Positions 37,182-45,453 of a DNA stretch of 64,000 nt are shown in pieces. Source of the DNA: JBCFBK01 sp038562555. GTDB lineage: Bacteria; Bacteroidota; Bacteroidia; Bacteroidales; Prolixibacteraceae. The translations under genes were made by a program, and so were the position numbers. The stretch lies in assembly GCA_038562555.1 (NCBI GenBank), contig JBCFBK010000008.1:62001-126000 (forward strand), in the 5' to 3' direction. The stretch's first letter is position 1. Each line of letters opens with the position of its first letter. The notes under the pieces were generated by a model, which did not search any database, was not told where the DNA came from, and saw only the letters and a program-made list of their open reading frames with translations.

Positions 37182-38174
37182 TTAAAGCGAACCCCTGATA
37201 ATAAGTCGCGGGGGCAATATCTCAAATATTTTTTCCTTCGATTCTACAAACCGGGCCGCTTTTTCTCCCATTTCGGCAAAGTTTACGGAAATTGTTGTGA
37301 TACCACTGCCGACTATTTCCTTCATGGGCGTATCGTTATAGGAAATCAGCCCGACATCTTCTCCGGGTTTCAGCCCTTTCAGCCTGCATTGTTTAATGAT
37401 ATAGACAAGATCGTCTTCACGGATAACCAAAAACGCCTGTCCTGCTTCTACGGGGTGATCTTTTATGCTCCTGATTACGCTGCTCTTCAGGTTATTGGAA
37501 TTACAGAAGTAGGTATAAGAATTTACAAACTCTTTCGGATGGTAAAGCGTCTCCGGAAAAATAAGATTAAACTCTCTGTACTTTTTTATCAGATGAAGGC
37601 CTTCGCGGAGACAGTCAAGAACACCGAAGGTAAAATCCTGGGTAAGATACGAAACATCAGGAGTATCCGGACTACCCATATCCAGGATCAGCAGCTTGTT
37701 TGGATCGATCTTTTTTAGTACGTCTTCCATGCCCTGGTTTCTGAAATTCATTACGATGTACATGCTGTAACGGCCAAGACTGTTTAGGATCAACTGGTCA
37801 AATATATCAGGATTATAATGATGAAACAGTAAATCGACCGTATAATTGTCGGGCAGATTGCTTCTGAAACTGTTATAAAGCTGTTCCTTAAAAGCGCTGA
37901 AATCATCAAGCAGCACCATTACTTTAAATGAGAGAGAACTGATAAAATAACCTTTTGTCGGGGTCGATGAAATTATGCTTCGTTGTTTTAAGAGGGAATA
38001 AGCCTTGAAAATGGTATCGCGGGAAAGTCCGCTTTTCCGGCTTAATTGATTTACTGAAGGCAGAAATTCTCCTTCCTTCAGAACTCCGTTGCTGATCGCT
38101 TCATTAATGGCGTGAATCAGTTGTTGTAACTTGGTTTGATTTGATGCCACATCCGGTTTAAAACTGAAACTCAT
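37182..38174 (-). CDS. fucR: GntR-family regulator of the fucose cluster (FucR-like)
   Basis: The protein has 330 residues. The N-terminal GntR winged helix (SNGVLKEGEFLPSVNQLSRKSGLSRDTIFKAYSLLK) is followed by a LacI-type periplasmic-binding-like domain (VGLISYNDTPMKEIVGSGITTISV near the end). Its position directly after fucI and fucP matches the GntR-type FucR repressor of Bacteroides, so control by L-fucose is likely. It follows fucP by 55 bases, with a perfect 11-bp hairpin between. Confidence 0.85.
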   Translation of the reverse strand: MSFSFKPDVASNQTKLQQLIHAINEAISNGVLKEGEFLPSVNQLSRKSGLSRDTIFKAYSLLKQRSIISSTPTKGYFISSLSFKVMVLLDDFSAFKEQLYNSFRSNLPDNYTVDLLFHHYNPDIFDQLILNSLGRYSMYIVMNFRNQGMEDVLKKIDPNKLLILDMGSPDTPDVSYLTQDFTFGVLDCLREGLHLIKKYREFNLIFPETLYHPKEFVNSYTYFCNSNNLKSSVIRSIKDHPVEAGQAFLVIREDDLVYIIKQCRLKGLKPGEDVGLISYNDTPMKEIVGSGITTISVNFAEMGEKAARFVESKEKIFEILPPRLIIRGSL

Positions 38175-38190
38175 GGGGTCGGTTTTTTAG

Positions 38191-38225
38191 AATAAGGCCC
38201 GAATTTATATAATCCGGGCCTTATT
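38191..38225 (-). other. Hairpin between fucP and fucR
   Basis: AATAAGGCCCG (38191-38201) and CGGGCCTTATT (38215-38225) are perfect 11-base complements with a 13-base loop. On the minus strand it is followed by an A run rather than U, so it is not a standard terminator for fucP. It may stabilise the fucP mRNA end or tune fucR expression. Confidence 0.55.
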
Positions 38226-38229
38226 TTGT

Positions 38230-39558
38230 TTAATTTTCCTGAAAATGAATTTTATAGGTGCGGTAACCAAAAAGGCCGATAACCAGGAAGCAGACCAAAG
38301 GCATGATGAATGAAAAATTCACAGCAGGCAAGCTAAAAACGGTTTCCATATCAATGATCCAGGCCTGGATTTTCGGCAGAAAAGTTCCGCCCACGATTGA
38401 CATGATCAGGCCTGCCGCCCCAAACTTGGCGTCTTCACCCATCCCCCGGAGGGCAATGCCGTATATAGTCGGGAACATAAGCGACATGCATGCCGATATC
38501 CCGACGAGACAGTATAATCCGTTAATATTTGTCAGGAAGATGGTTCCCACAGAAAGTGCTGTTCCTCCGAGCGCCAGAGCCATCAGTAGTTTTCCAGGGC
38601 TGATATACTTCAGCAAAAAAGTACAGATGAAACGCGAAACCAAAAAAATCGCCATGGCGATAATATTGTATAACTGGGCTTTCTGAGCCGCATCTCCCGG
38701 TGTCATTCCATATTGTTCCGTAAAAATCCGTTGTCCGTATTGGACGATAAATGTCCAGCACATGATCTGTGCGCCAACATAGAAAAACTGGGCCACCACG
38801 CCTTCCCGATATCGCTTAACACGCATCAGGTTCCTGACCGCACCCATAAAATTCAGACTATGTGACGATTCTTCATTTTTTGGCATGCGAGAGAACAGGA
38901 TTAAGAAAAACATGGCCAAAATCACTCCTCCAATGGCGATGTAGGGAAAGCTGAGGGTTTGAAGGTCGTCCATCTTGACCGCCTCAAACTGCCCGGGCGA
39001 CAGAAGCGCCCTTTCTTCAGGTCCCCGGGGATCGAGCCTGGCCTGGATAAACGTTTTAGCGACAAACATACCCGTAATGGAGCCCATCGGATTAAATGAC
39101 TGCGCAAAATTCAGCCGCCTGGTTGCCGTACTGTCGGGTCCCATAAAAAGGATATAGGGATTGGCGCTGGTCTCAAGGAAAGACAGACCGCAGGTCATAA
39201 TAAAATAAGCGATTAAAAATGGATAATACAAGCCAATAAAACTTGCCGGTATAAAAAGCAGAGCACCGGTGGCGTAAAGTCCGAGTCCCATTAATATTCC
39301 GGCTTTATAGGTATACCTTCTGATAAAAAAGGCTGCGGGAAAGGCCATTACGCCATAGCCACCGTAAAATACGACCTGTACCCAGGTTCCGCCGCCCACC
39401 CCCATATTAAAAATCCGGGAGAACGCTTCCACCATTGGATTCGTAATATCGTTGGCGAAGCCCCATAAGGCAAAGCAACTGGTAATCAAAATAAAAGGTA
39501 AAATGAATTCTTTTGGAATAATTCGTTCCTGTGTTTTCAAAGCGGTAATGGTTAACAA
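38230..39558 (-). CDS. fucP: L-fucose:proton symporter FucP
   Basis: This is a major-facilitator transporter of 442 residues with about 12 helices. The N-terminal FILITSCFALWGFANDITNPMVEAF and SFLETSANPYI are typical of FucP. No ATG precedes the conserved sequence; the only options are TTG at 39558 (used here) or TTG at 39540, so a rare start is implied. It lies between fucI and fucR and should import L-fucose. Confidence 0.93.
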   Translation of the reverse strand: MLTITALKTQERIIPKEFILPFILITSCFALWGFANDITNPMVEAFSRIFNMGVGGGTWVQVVFYGGYGVMAFPAAFFIRRYTYKAGILMGLGLYATGALLFIPASFIGLYYPFLIAYFIMTCGLSFLETSANPYILFMGPDSTATRRLNFAQSFNPMGSITGMFVAKTFIQARLDPRGPEERALLSPGQFEAVKMDDLQTLSFPYIAIGGVILAMFFLILFSRMPKNEESSHSLNFMGAVRNLMRVKRYREGVVAQFFYVGAQIMCWTFIVQYGQRIFTEQYGMTPGDAAQKAQLYNIIAMAIFLVSRFICTFLLKYISPGKLLMALALGGTALSVGTIFLTNINGLYCLVGISACMSLMFPTIYGIALRGMGEDAKFGAAGLIMSIVGGTFLPKIQAWIIDMETVFSLPAVNFSFIMPLVCFLVIGLFGYRTYKIHFQEN

Positions 39559-39691
39559 TGGTTAATTAGTTGAATGATGCGGCTTTCAGGCCAGAGCCAT
39601 CTGTTTTCCAAATGGGACAGCGAAACTGCAGTGACAAAGATACTGTAAATTCGCTGCGCCCCAATTGTCAAATCTACCTGAACTCCGCTCT

Positions 39692-41473
39692 TTATTTGTA
39701 TAGCGGGCCAAATGTGGCACAAGCCCTGTAATCGGCCGATTCCGTGTCTGCCCCAAAAGCGTTCCAGACTGCTGGCCTGAAGATGTCTTTCTCTTCGACG
39801 TTATGCATGCACACCGGGATGCGAAGGACAGAAGCCATGGTGATCAGGTCGGCCCCGATGTGACCAAACGAAATGGCGCCGTGATTTGCTCCCCAGCCCG
39901 CCATGACCGAGTATACATCGGCAAAGGGGCCCGTGCCGGTAAGCCGTGGTACAAACCAGGTTGTGGGCCAGGTCGGATCGGTACGCTCATCCAAAACCTG
40001 ATGCACGTCCTCGGGTAATTCAACTGTCCACCCTTCCGCAATCTGCATAACCGGGCCAAGTCCTTTTACCAGATTAATCCGAGACATGGTTACCGGCATT
40101 TCTCCTGCGGTTCTGAAATTCGATGAATAACCACCCCCGCGGAAATATCCCAGGTTAGCCGGACACCATTGGGTATGTTCCAGACATTCATCCACTTCTT
40201 TAGCGGTAATCCCCCAAAATGGTTTCATTGCCGGTTTTCCTTCGGCATCTTTTTGCCGGGCTGTTGCATCCAGTGTGGTCGCACCCGAATTAATCAGGTG
40301 AATGATCCCGTCTTTGGCCAGACCTGTAAGTTCTCTTCCCGTGACCCGCTTGACTGATTCAGGGCTCCAGTAGGTACGCACATCCGAGAATATCTGAGCA
40401 GTATTGCTCAGTAAATGTCCCAAAAGCATCGATACGCCGTTCAGGCTGTCATTTTCAGTGGCAAAAACAAAAGCTTCACGGATGCCGTTCCAGTCGAACG
40501 AAGAATTCAATATACTTTCCGTAAAATCTGCATTCGGATAATAATCAGTCCACTGGCGCTGCCCCTGAAAGCCTGCGGCAATGGCATTATGCCCCTTCGA
40601 TTCTTCCCCAAATCCCATTGCCGCCAGCTTGGGATTACCCATCATCAGGTCGCGGCAAATCAGGGTCATTTTAACAACCGTTTCCCATTCCCAGTCTTTG
40701 CGTTTGCGGTCCGACTGCTTTCCCGGCGCATTGCGGTCAGCTCCTTCTTTACAATTCTTCTTTACCCAGGCCAGAGCTTTTTCATATTCCTCCTGGTCAA
40801 AAATCCCCAGATCAAGGCGGCGTTTCACTTCCACAGAGTCCACAAATTCTGTGCGCATACCCAGATACTCCTGAAAAAAATCGGGATTGACCATTGAACC
40901 TGCAATTCCCATTGAAGTATAACCAATTGAAAGATAAGATTTTCCCTTCATCAAAGCCGATCCCACAGCAGCCCTGGTGAACCGCAAAATCTTTTCACGA
41001 ACATCGTCGGGGATCGTGGTATCGTTCATATCCTGTACGTGGCGTCCATAAATTCCAAACGCAGGCAACCCTTTTTGTGCGTACCCGGCAAGCGCTGCTG
41101 CCAGGTAAACGGCACCCGGCCTTTCGGTACCGTTGAATCCCCAAACGGCTTTCGGAAGAAGCGGATCACTGTCCATGACTTCAGATCCATAGCACCAGCA
41201 TGGCGTAACCGTTAACGATACACCCACGCCTTCGCGGGCAAATAAATCGGAACAACGTGCGGCATCAGCTACACCACCAATCGTGGTCTCTGCAATCACA
41301 CATTCTACCTTTTCTCCCGAAGGGAACCTCATATTTTCCTCTATCAGCCGGGCAGCAGCCCTGGCCATATTCATGGTCTGCAATTCGAGTGATTCACGGA
41401 TGCCATTTTCCCTGCCGTCAATTACGGGACGAATGCCTACTTTAGGAAGACGTCCGATTAAACGATCGTTCAT
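39692..41473 (-). CDS. fucI: L-fucose isomerase
   Basis: FucI converts L-fucose to L-fuculose. The ATG at 41473 gives 593 residues, close to the 591 of E. coli. The longer frame from 41572 adds 33 residues not expected in the family. Conserved segments include LPKVGIRPVIDGR at the start, ESKGHNAIAAGFQGQRQWTDY, and ATENDSLNGVSMLLGHL, which together form the active site. It leads the fucI-fucP-fucR cluster. The kinase and aldolase (fucK, fucA) are not in the window. Confidence 0.97.
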   Translation of the reverse strand: MNDRLIGRLPKVGIRPVIDGRENGIRESLELQTMNMARAAARLIEENMRFPSGEKVECVIAETTIGGVADAARCSDLFAREGVGVSLTVTPCWCYGSEVMDSDPLLPKAVWGFNGTERPGAVYLAAALAGYAQKGLPAFGIYGRHVQDMNDTTIPDDVREKILRFTRAAVGSALMKGKSYLSIGYTSMGIAGSMVNPDFFQEYLGMRTEFVDSVEVKRRLDLGIFDQEEYEKALAWVKKNCKEGADRNAPGKQSDRKRKDWEWETVVKMTLICRDLMMGNPKLAAMGFGEESKGHNAIAAGFQGQRQWTDYYPNADFTESILNSSFDWNGIREAFVFATENDSLNGVSMLLGHLLSNTAQIFSDVRTYWSPESVKRVTGRELTGLAKDGIIHLINSGATTLDATARQKDAEGKPAMKPFWGITAKEVDECLEHTQWCPANLGYFRGGGYSSNFRTAGEMPVTMSRINLVKGLGPVMQIAEGWTVELPEDVHQVLDERTDPTWPTTWFVPRLTGTGPFADVYSVMAGWGANHGAISFGHIGADLITMASVLRIPVCMHNVEEKDIFRPAVWNAFGADTESADYRACATFGPLYK

Positions 41474-41558
41474 GTTATAAAATTTTCCTTTGTTTAGATA
41501 TTGGTTTATTGTGCTGTACTGTGCTGCTAAATTAAAAAGAATTCTTTTACGGTCGTCT

Positions 41559-41572
41559 ATGTTGGTAAACAT
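41559..41572. promoter_or_regulatory. Candidate operator between fucI and the divergent symporter
   Basis: ATGTT-GGTA-AACAT is a perfect 5-base dyad with a 4-base centre, 86 bases before the fucI ATG and 55 bases before the symporter ATG. A FucR-type GntR protein could bind it. This is a guess from position and symmetry alone. Confidence 0.3.
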
Positions 41573-41626
41573 GTTTTAAAAAAGTAGATTTGTGCGCGTA
41601 CTTTTATAACGACTAACGAAACCACG

Positions 41627-42847
41627 ATGCAGATTTTAAAACTAAAACTTCACTGGCAAATTCTCATCGCCCTTGTACTGGCAGTTCTGTTTGGCTATTT
41701 TATGAGCGGGCAGGTTCAATACATAAGCTGGATGGGCGACCTGTTTTTACGGGCACTGAAGATGGTTATCATTCCGCTTATTCTCAGTTCGATTATCAGT
41801 GGGATTACCAGTATGGGGAACGGAAGTAATTTGGGTCGCCTGGGCTTGAAAACAATCTCCTTTTATCTTTTTACATCTTTTTTGGCTATCATAACGGGGA
41901 TGGTTCTGGTAAACGCCATCCGTCCGGGTGTCGGTGTGGATCTGGGTTTTACGGCACAAGCCGGAGAAATTCCGGTTGCAACCGGAAGAGTCCAGGATAT
42001 TTTTTTGAACATGATCCCGGATAATATTGTGGCTGCAATGGCCGAAGGACAGGTATTGGGTGTGATTATTTTTGCGGTGATTTTTGGTTTTTACATCATG
42101 AAACTGAAACCGGAACACATGAACAGTCTGAAGACGTTTTTCGATGCTTTTTTTGAAGTGATGATGAAAGTTACGCTGTTTATTATCCGGTTTACTCCGC
42201 TGGGAATTTTCGGGCTGGTCTCCAGGGAAATTTCTCTTCACTCGGATCAGTTAGGCAGCATTGCGGGGAGTATTGCCATTTATGTGTTTACTGTGTTTAC
42301 CGGTTTAGTTATTCATATGTTTATCATTCTTCCTTTCCTGCTGAAGTGGTTAGGGAGGGTAAAGCCATACCGTCACTTAAAAAATATGGCCACTCCCCTG
42401 CTTACTGCTTTCTCCACGGCCTCCTCAAGTGCAACACTTCCCCTGACGATGGAAGCTGTCGAACATAAAAGCGGTGTATCCAATAAAATTTCCAGTTTTA
42501 CTTTGCCGTTAGGGGCCACCATCAATATGAACGGCACGGCATTATATGAATGTGTTGTGGTGATTTTTATCGCTCAGGTTTATGGAATTGATCTGAGTCT
42601 CGGTGATCAGTTTTTGATAATAATAACGGCCTTGCTCACCTCAATCGGAGCTGCAGGAATTCCGATGGCCAGTCTGGTGATGATTACAATCATTCTGGCT
42701 GCAGTTAAGCTGCCGCTGGAAGGTATCGGTTTAATCCTGGCAGTCGACCGCATCCTCGATATGTTCCGAACCGTTGTTAATGTGTGGGGTGATACCTGTG
42801 CGGCCGTGATCATTGCAAGAAGCGAAGGAGAAAGAACGAATGTGTGA
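41627..42847 (+). CDS. Dicarboxylate/amino acid:cation symporter (DAACS, GltP-like)
   Basis: The protein is a 406-residue inner-membrane transporter for C4-dicarboxylates or acidic amino acids, driven by H+ or Na+. It has about eight helices, the Ser-rich re-entrant segment STASSSATLPLTMEA, the NMNGTALYE motif and the IPMASLVM and DRILDMFRTVVNVWGD helices that form the binding site. It is divergent from fucI with 153 bases between. The exact substrate is not visible. Confidence 0.92.
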   Translation: MQILKLKLHWQILIALVLAVLFGYFMSGQVQYISWMGDLFLRALKMVIIPLILSSIISGITSMGNGSNLGRLGLKTISFYLFTSFLAIITGMVLVNAIRPGVGVDLGFTAQAGEIPVATGRVQDIFLNMIPDNIVAAMAEGQVLGVIIFAVIFGFYIMKLKPEHMNSLKTFFDAFFEVMMKVTLFIIRFTPLGIFGLVSREISLHSDQLGSIAGSIAIYVFTVFTGLVIHMFIILPFLLKWLGRVKPYRHLKNMATPLLTAFSTASSSATLPLTMEAVEHKSGVSNKISSFTLPLGATINMNGTALYECVVVIFIAQVYGIDLSLGDQFLIIITALLTSIGAAGIPMASLVMITIILAAVKLPLEGIGLILAVDRILDMFRTVVNVWGDTCAAVIIARSEGERTNV

Positions 42848-42857
42848 CAGCAGTGTC

Positions 42858-42917
42858 GGATTTCAGGTTAAGCTCCGGGGAATAAACCATTTTTCCGGAA
42901 TCCCGAACCTGAAATCC
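42858..42917. terminator. Bidirectional hairpin between the symporter and DUF134 genes
   Basis: GGATTTCAGGTT (42858-42869) pairs perfectly with AACCTGAAATCC (42906-42917). Inside, TCCGG (42874-42878) pairs with CCGGA (42895-42899). It begins 11 bases after the symporter stop and ends 6 bases before the end of the convergent gene. The U tracts are poor, so efficiency is uncertain. Confidence 0.6.
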
Positions 42918-42922
42918 CACAG

Positions 42923-43345
42923 TTACTGGTTTTCTCCCATGGCGTAGTATTGGTTCAGAGAAATTATTTCCTTTGAACTGCAAACAGGGCAGATTTTTTC
43001 TGCATTATCCAGGATATTGAACCTGGACTGGCACGTATTGCAATAAAACCAATTGTCGTCGAACTGGAAGTTTCCTCCTTTGATGATCAGGTCTTTTCCT
43101 TCGACCATTGCCCGGGCTACTTTATTCCTTGCAGCTTCGTAAATTCTGGTAAGGGTGGGTCGGGAAACATTCATACAGACTGCTGCCTCCTCCTGGGTCA
43201 GATTGTCATAGTCCAACAATTTGATAGACTCGTATTCTTCAAAAAAGAGCATAATTTGCTCAGATCTGTTTCGTGGTCCGAAGACAGATAATCCTTTGAT
43301 TGCAGGCGGCGCTAATAAGCGTCGGTCTCGTTTTTTTCTAGGCAT
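42923..43345 (-). CDS. DUF134 family protein with zinc-ribbon-like tail
   Basis: The protein has 140 residues. The N-terminal PRKKRDRRLLAPP and the helix-turn-helix-like LTQEEAAVCMNVSRPTLTRIYEAARNK are the DUF134 (UPF0251) signature. The C-terminal CNTCQSRF and CPVC form a likely zinc ribbon. It is probably a DNA-binding regulator; the target is unknown. It starts exactly at the base after the aroC stop. Confidence 0.88.
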   Translation of the reverse strand: MPRKKRDRRLLAPPAIKGLSVFGPRNRSEQIMLFFEEYESIKLLDYDNLTQEEAAVCMNVSRPTLTRIYEAARNKVARAMVEGKDLIIKGGNFQFDDNWFYCNTCQSRFNILDNAEKICPVCSSKEIISLNQYYAMGENQ

Positions 43346-44419
43346 TTATATCTGATTAATTTTATTTAACAAGTAATGATCTGCCAGCACAAGAGCTGCC
43401 ATTGCTTCGACGATCGGTACCGCCCGAGGAAGCACGCAAGGATCATGACGTCCGCCTGGATGTATGGTCGTCTCGGATTCGGCGGTGTCAACAGTTCGTT
43501 GTTCTTTTAATAAGGTAGCAATGGGTTTAAATGCTACTTTGAAATAAATATCTTCACCGTTACTGATTCCTCCCTGGATACCCCCTGAGTGATTCGTTTC
43601 GGTACGGACCCCTGAGGCGGTACTGATAAAAACATCATTATGCTCCGAACCGGATAATTTTGTTCCGTCAAAGCCGGATCCGTATTCAAATCCCTTTACG
43701 GCGTTAATCCCCAGCATGGCATGCCCCAGATCAGCATGAAGCTTATTGAAGACCGGTTCGCCAAAACCAGCGGGAACGCCTTTTATGACACATTGGATAA
43801 TTCCGCCCACTGTATCATGGTTGCGTCCGGCTTCTTCGATCCGGCCAATCATTTTTTCTGCCGTCCCGGCATCCGGACACCTGACGATATTTGATTCGGT
43901 CAAACTTAAGTCAAGTTCCTGATAATTTTTTTTCAGTTCCACTTCGCCAACACGGCATACGAAAGCGTTAATCTGAATCCCGGCTTTTTCCAGCAATAGT
44001 TTGGCCACAGCCCCGGCAACGACACGTGCAATGGTTTCCCGGGCCGAAGAACGGCCACCTCCCCGGTGGTCACGGCTCCCATATTTCTTCTGATAGGTGT
44101 AGTCGGCGTGTGAAGGGCGGAAAACATTCTTCAGACTGTCGTAGTCGTGCGAGTGATGATCTTTGTTTCGCACGATAAAACCGATCGGCGTACCCTGCGT
44201 TTTTCCCTCAAATATCCCGGAAAGGAATTCCACCACATCCGATTCATCACGTTGTGTGGTGATCTTTGATTGACCGGGCTTGCGGCGATTAAGTTCGTTT
44301 TGAACAAAATCCGTATTGATTTCAAGTCCGGCGGGACAACCATCGATAATCCCCCCAATCCCGGGGCCGTGGGATTCGCCAAATGAGCTAAGCCGGAATA
44401 TTTGACCAAAAGTGTTCAT
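43346..44419 (-). CDS. aroC: Chorismate synthase
   Basis: AroC makes chorismate from 5-enolpyruvylshikimate 3-phosphate, using reduced FMN, in aromatic amino acid synthesis. The 357 residues start LSSFGESHGPGIGGIIDGCPAG and include RPSHADYTYQKKYGSRDHRGGGRSSARETIARVVAGA, both signature segments. Length is normal. DUF134 directly abuts its 3' end. Confidence 0.97.
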   Translation of the reverse strand: MNTFGQIFRLSSFGESHGPGIGGIIDGCPAGLEINTDFVQNELNRRKPGQSKITTQRDESDVVEFLSGIFEGKTQGTPIGFIVRNKDHHSHDYDSLKNVFRPSHADYTYQKKYGSRDHRGGGRSSARETIARVVAGAVAKLLLEKAGIQINAFVCRVGEVELKKNYQELDLSLTESNIVRCPDAGTAEKMIGRIEEAGRNHDTVGGIIQCVIKGVPAGFGEPVFNKLHADLGHAMLGINAVKGFEYGSGFDGTKLSGSEHNDVFISTASGVRTETNHSGGIQGGISNGEDIYFKVAFKPIATLLKEQRTVDTAESETTIHPGGRHDPCVLPRAVPIVEAMAALVLADHYLLNKINQI

Positions 44420-44482
44420 GCTATGTAATTATGAAAAATTGTCTGCAGGTTGACTGCAGACAATCAAACTGAGCGATATCTG

Positions 44483-45085
44483 TCAATGGCCACAGCCACA
44501 GCCTGCACCTGCATGAGCATGACCACCGCCGCTTTCACAGCCACAGGCCTCTCCTTCGCCATGCCCGTCATTGCAGTCACAGCTTCCGCCGCAACCGCAA
44601 CCGCCACTCATGGTTGCAGCAATTTCTTCGTCCGAAGCATCCCGCACTTCCAGAATCTCTCCTTTAAAATACAGATCTTCTCCGGCAAGAGGATGGTTAA
44701 AATCCATTTTAACATTGTCGTCGGTAATTTCCAGTACCAGTCCGTTCATTCGCTGGCCATTGGTACTCATCATCGGAACGGTATTTCCCACGCGGATAAT
44801 TTCGTCATCAAATTTTCCGTCGATAATAAATATATGCTTTGGAAGGTCAACGATCGCGTTTTCATCCGTTTCACCGTAGGCGTCATTGCAGTCCAGGTTA
44901 ATTTCGAACGATCTACCTTCTTCCAGACCTTCCAGAAGAGATTCGAATTTAGGAAGCATCATTCCTGCTCCGTAAACAAAGGTCAATGGTTTCTCGGCAG
45001 TTGCCTGCTCAATCAATTCCCCATTCATCCCATCGACCCTTAAATCATAGGTCAAAGAAACCATTTTGTTTTTTGTAATTGCCAT
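44483..45085 (-). CDS. slyD: FKBP-type peptidyl-prolyl isomerase, SlyD-like, with metal-binding tail
   Basis: The protein has 200 residues. The core begins VSLTYDLRVDGMNGELIEQA and has the FKBP segment PLTFVYGAGMMLPKFESLLEGLEEG, with the insert-in-flap arrangement of SlyD (about 75-130). The last ~40 residues are Gly-rich, with 8 Cys and 4 His (GGCGCGGSCDC and further), as in SlyD tails that bind nickel or other metals. It is thus a folding helper and possibly a metallochaperone. The ATG at 45085 is used; a Met at residue 8 is an alternative. Confidence 0.93.
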   Translation of the reverse strand: MAITKNKMVSLTYDLRVDGMNGELIEQATAEKPLTFVYGAGMMLPKFESLLEGLEEGRSFEINLDCNDAYGETDENAIVDLPKHIFIIDGKFDDEIIRVGNTVPMMSTNGQRMNGLVLEITDDNVKMDFNHPLAGEDLYFKGEILEVRDASDEEIAATMSGGCGCGGSCDCNDGHGEGEACGCESGGGHAHAGAGCGCGH

Positions 45086-45453
45086 AGCAAATTATTTAGA
45101 TTAATTTTTAATAATTCTCCACAAAGAAATAAAAATCATTCCATAAAGAAAAACCTTTGTATGTAATTATGGATAACATTGAAAACTATAATTGGTTTAC
45201 CTTTTTCGTGCCAAAGTTTCAAAAAACCGGCTCTGTTTCGTTATTTTTTTTTAAAACATTTGATCATTGCCGCAGGCTGGCTCGATTAGTTAAGAATAAT
45301 TGACGGCAAGGAAAAGGATTTAAAGCACTCTTTTTTAGCTGCTTGAAACATATTTGTGAAGGTTTGGTTCACGTTTTTCCATAAAACCGGCTGTTTAGAA
45401 CTTCCGAAACTCCCAAAACCGCTTGTCCGATCTTGGGAATGGGAGAAGAACGA
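45086..45453. other. Intergenic region, slyD-like to LptD-like gene
   Basis: This is a 368-base A/T-rich stretch upstream of the slyD-like gene and downstream of the LptD-like gene. I see no ORF, RNA gene or hairpin with a T tract. Two single-mismatch DnaA-box-like strings (45115-45123; 45168-45176 on the minus strand) are not enough to call an origin. Confidence 0.5.

Noticed and set aside
45086..45453. Possible replication origin with DnaA-box-like strings
   Set aside because: Only two single-mismatch 9-mers in an AT-rich region; similar single matches occur elsewhere, including in coding sequence.
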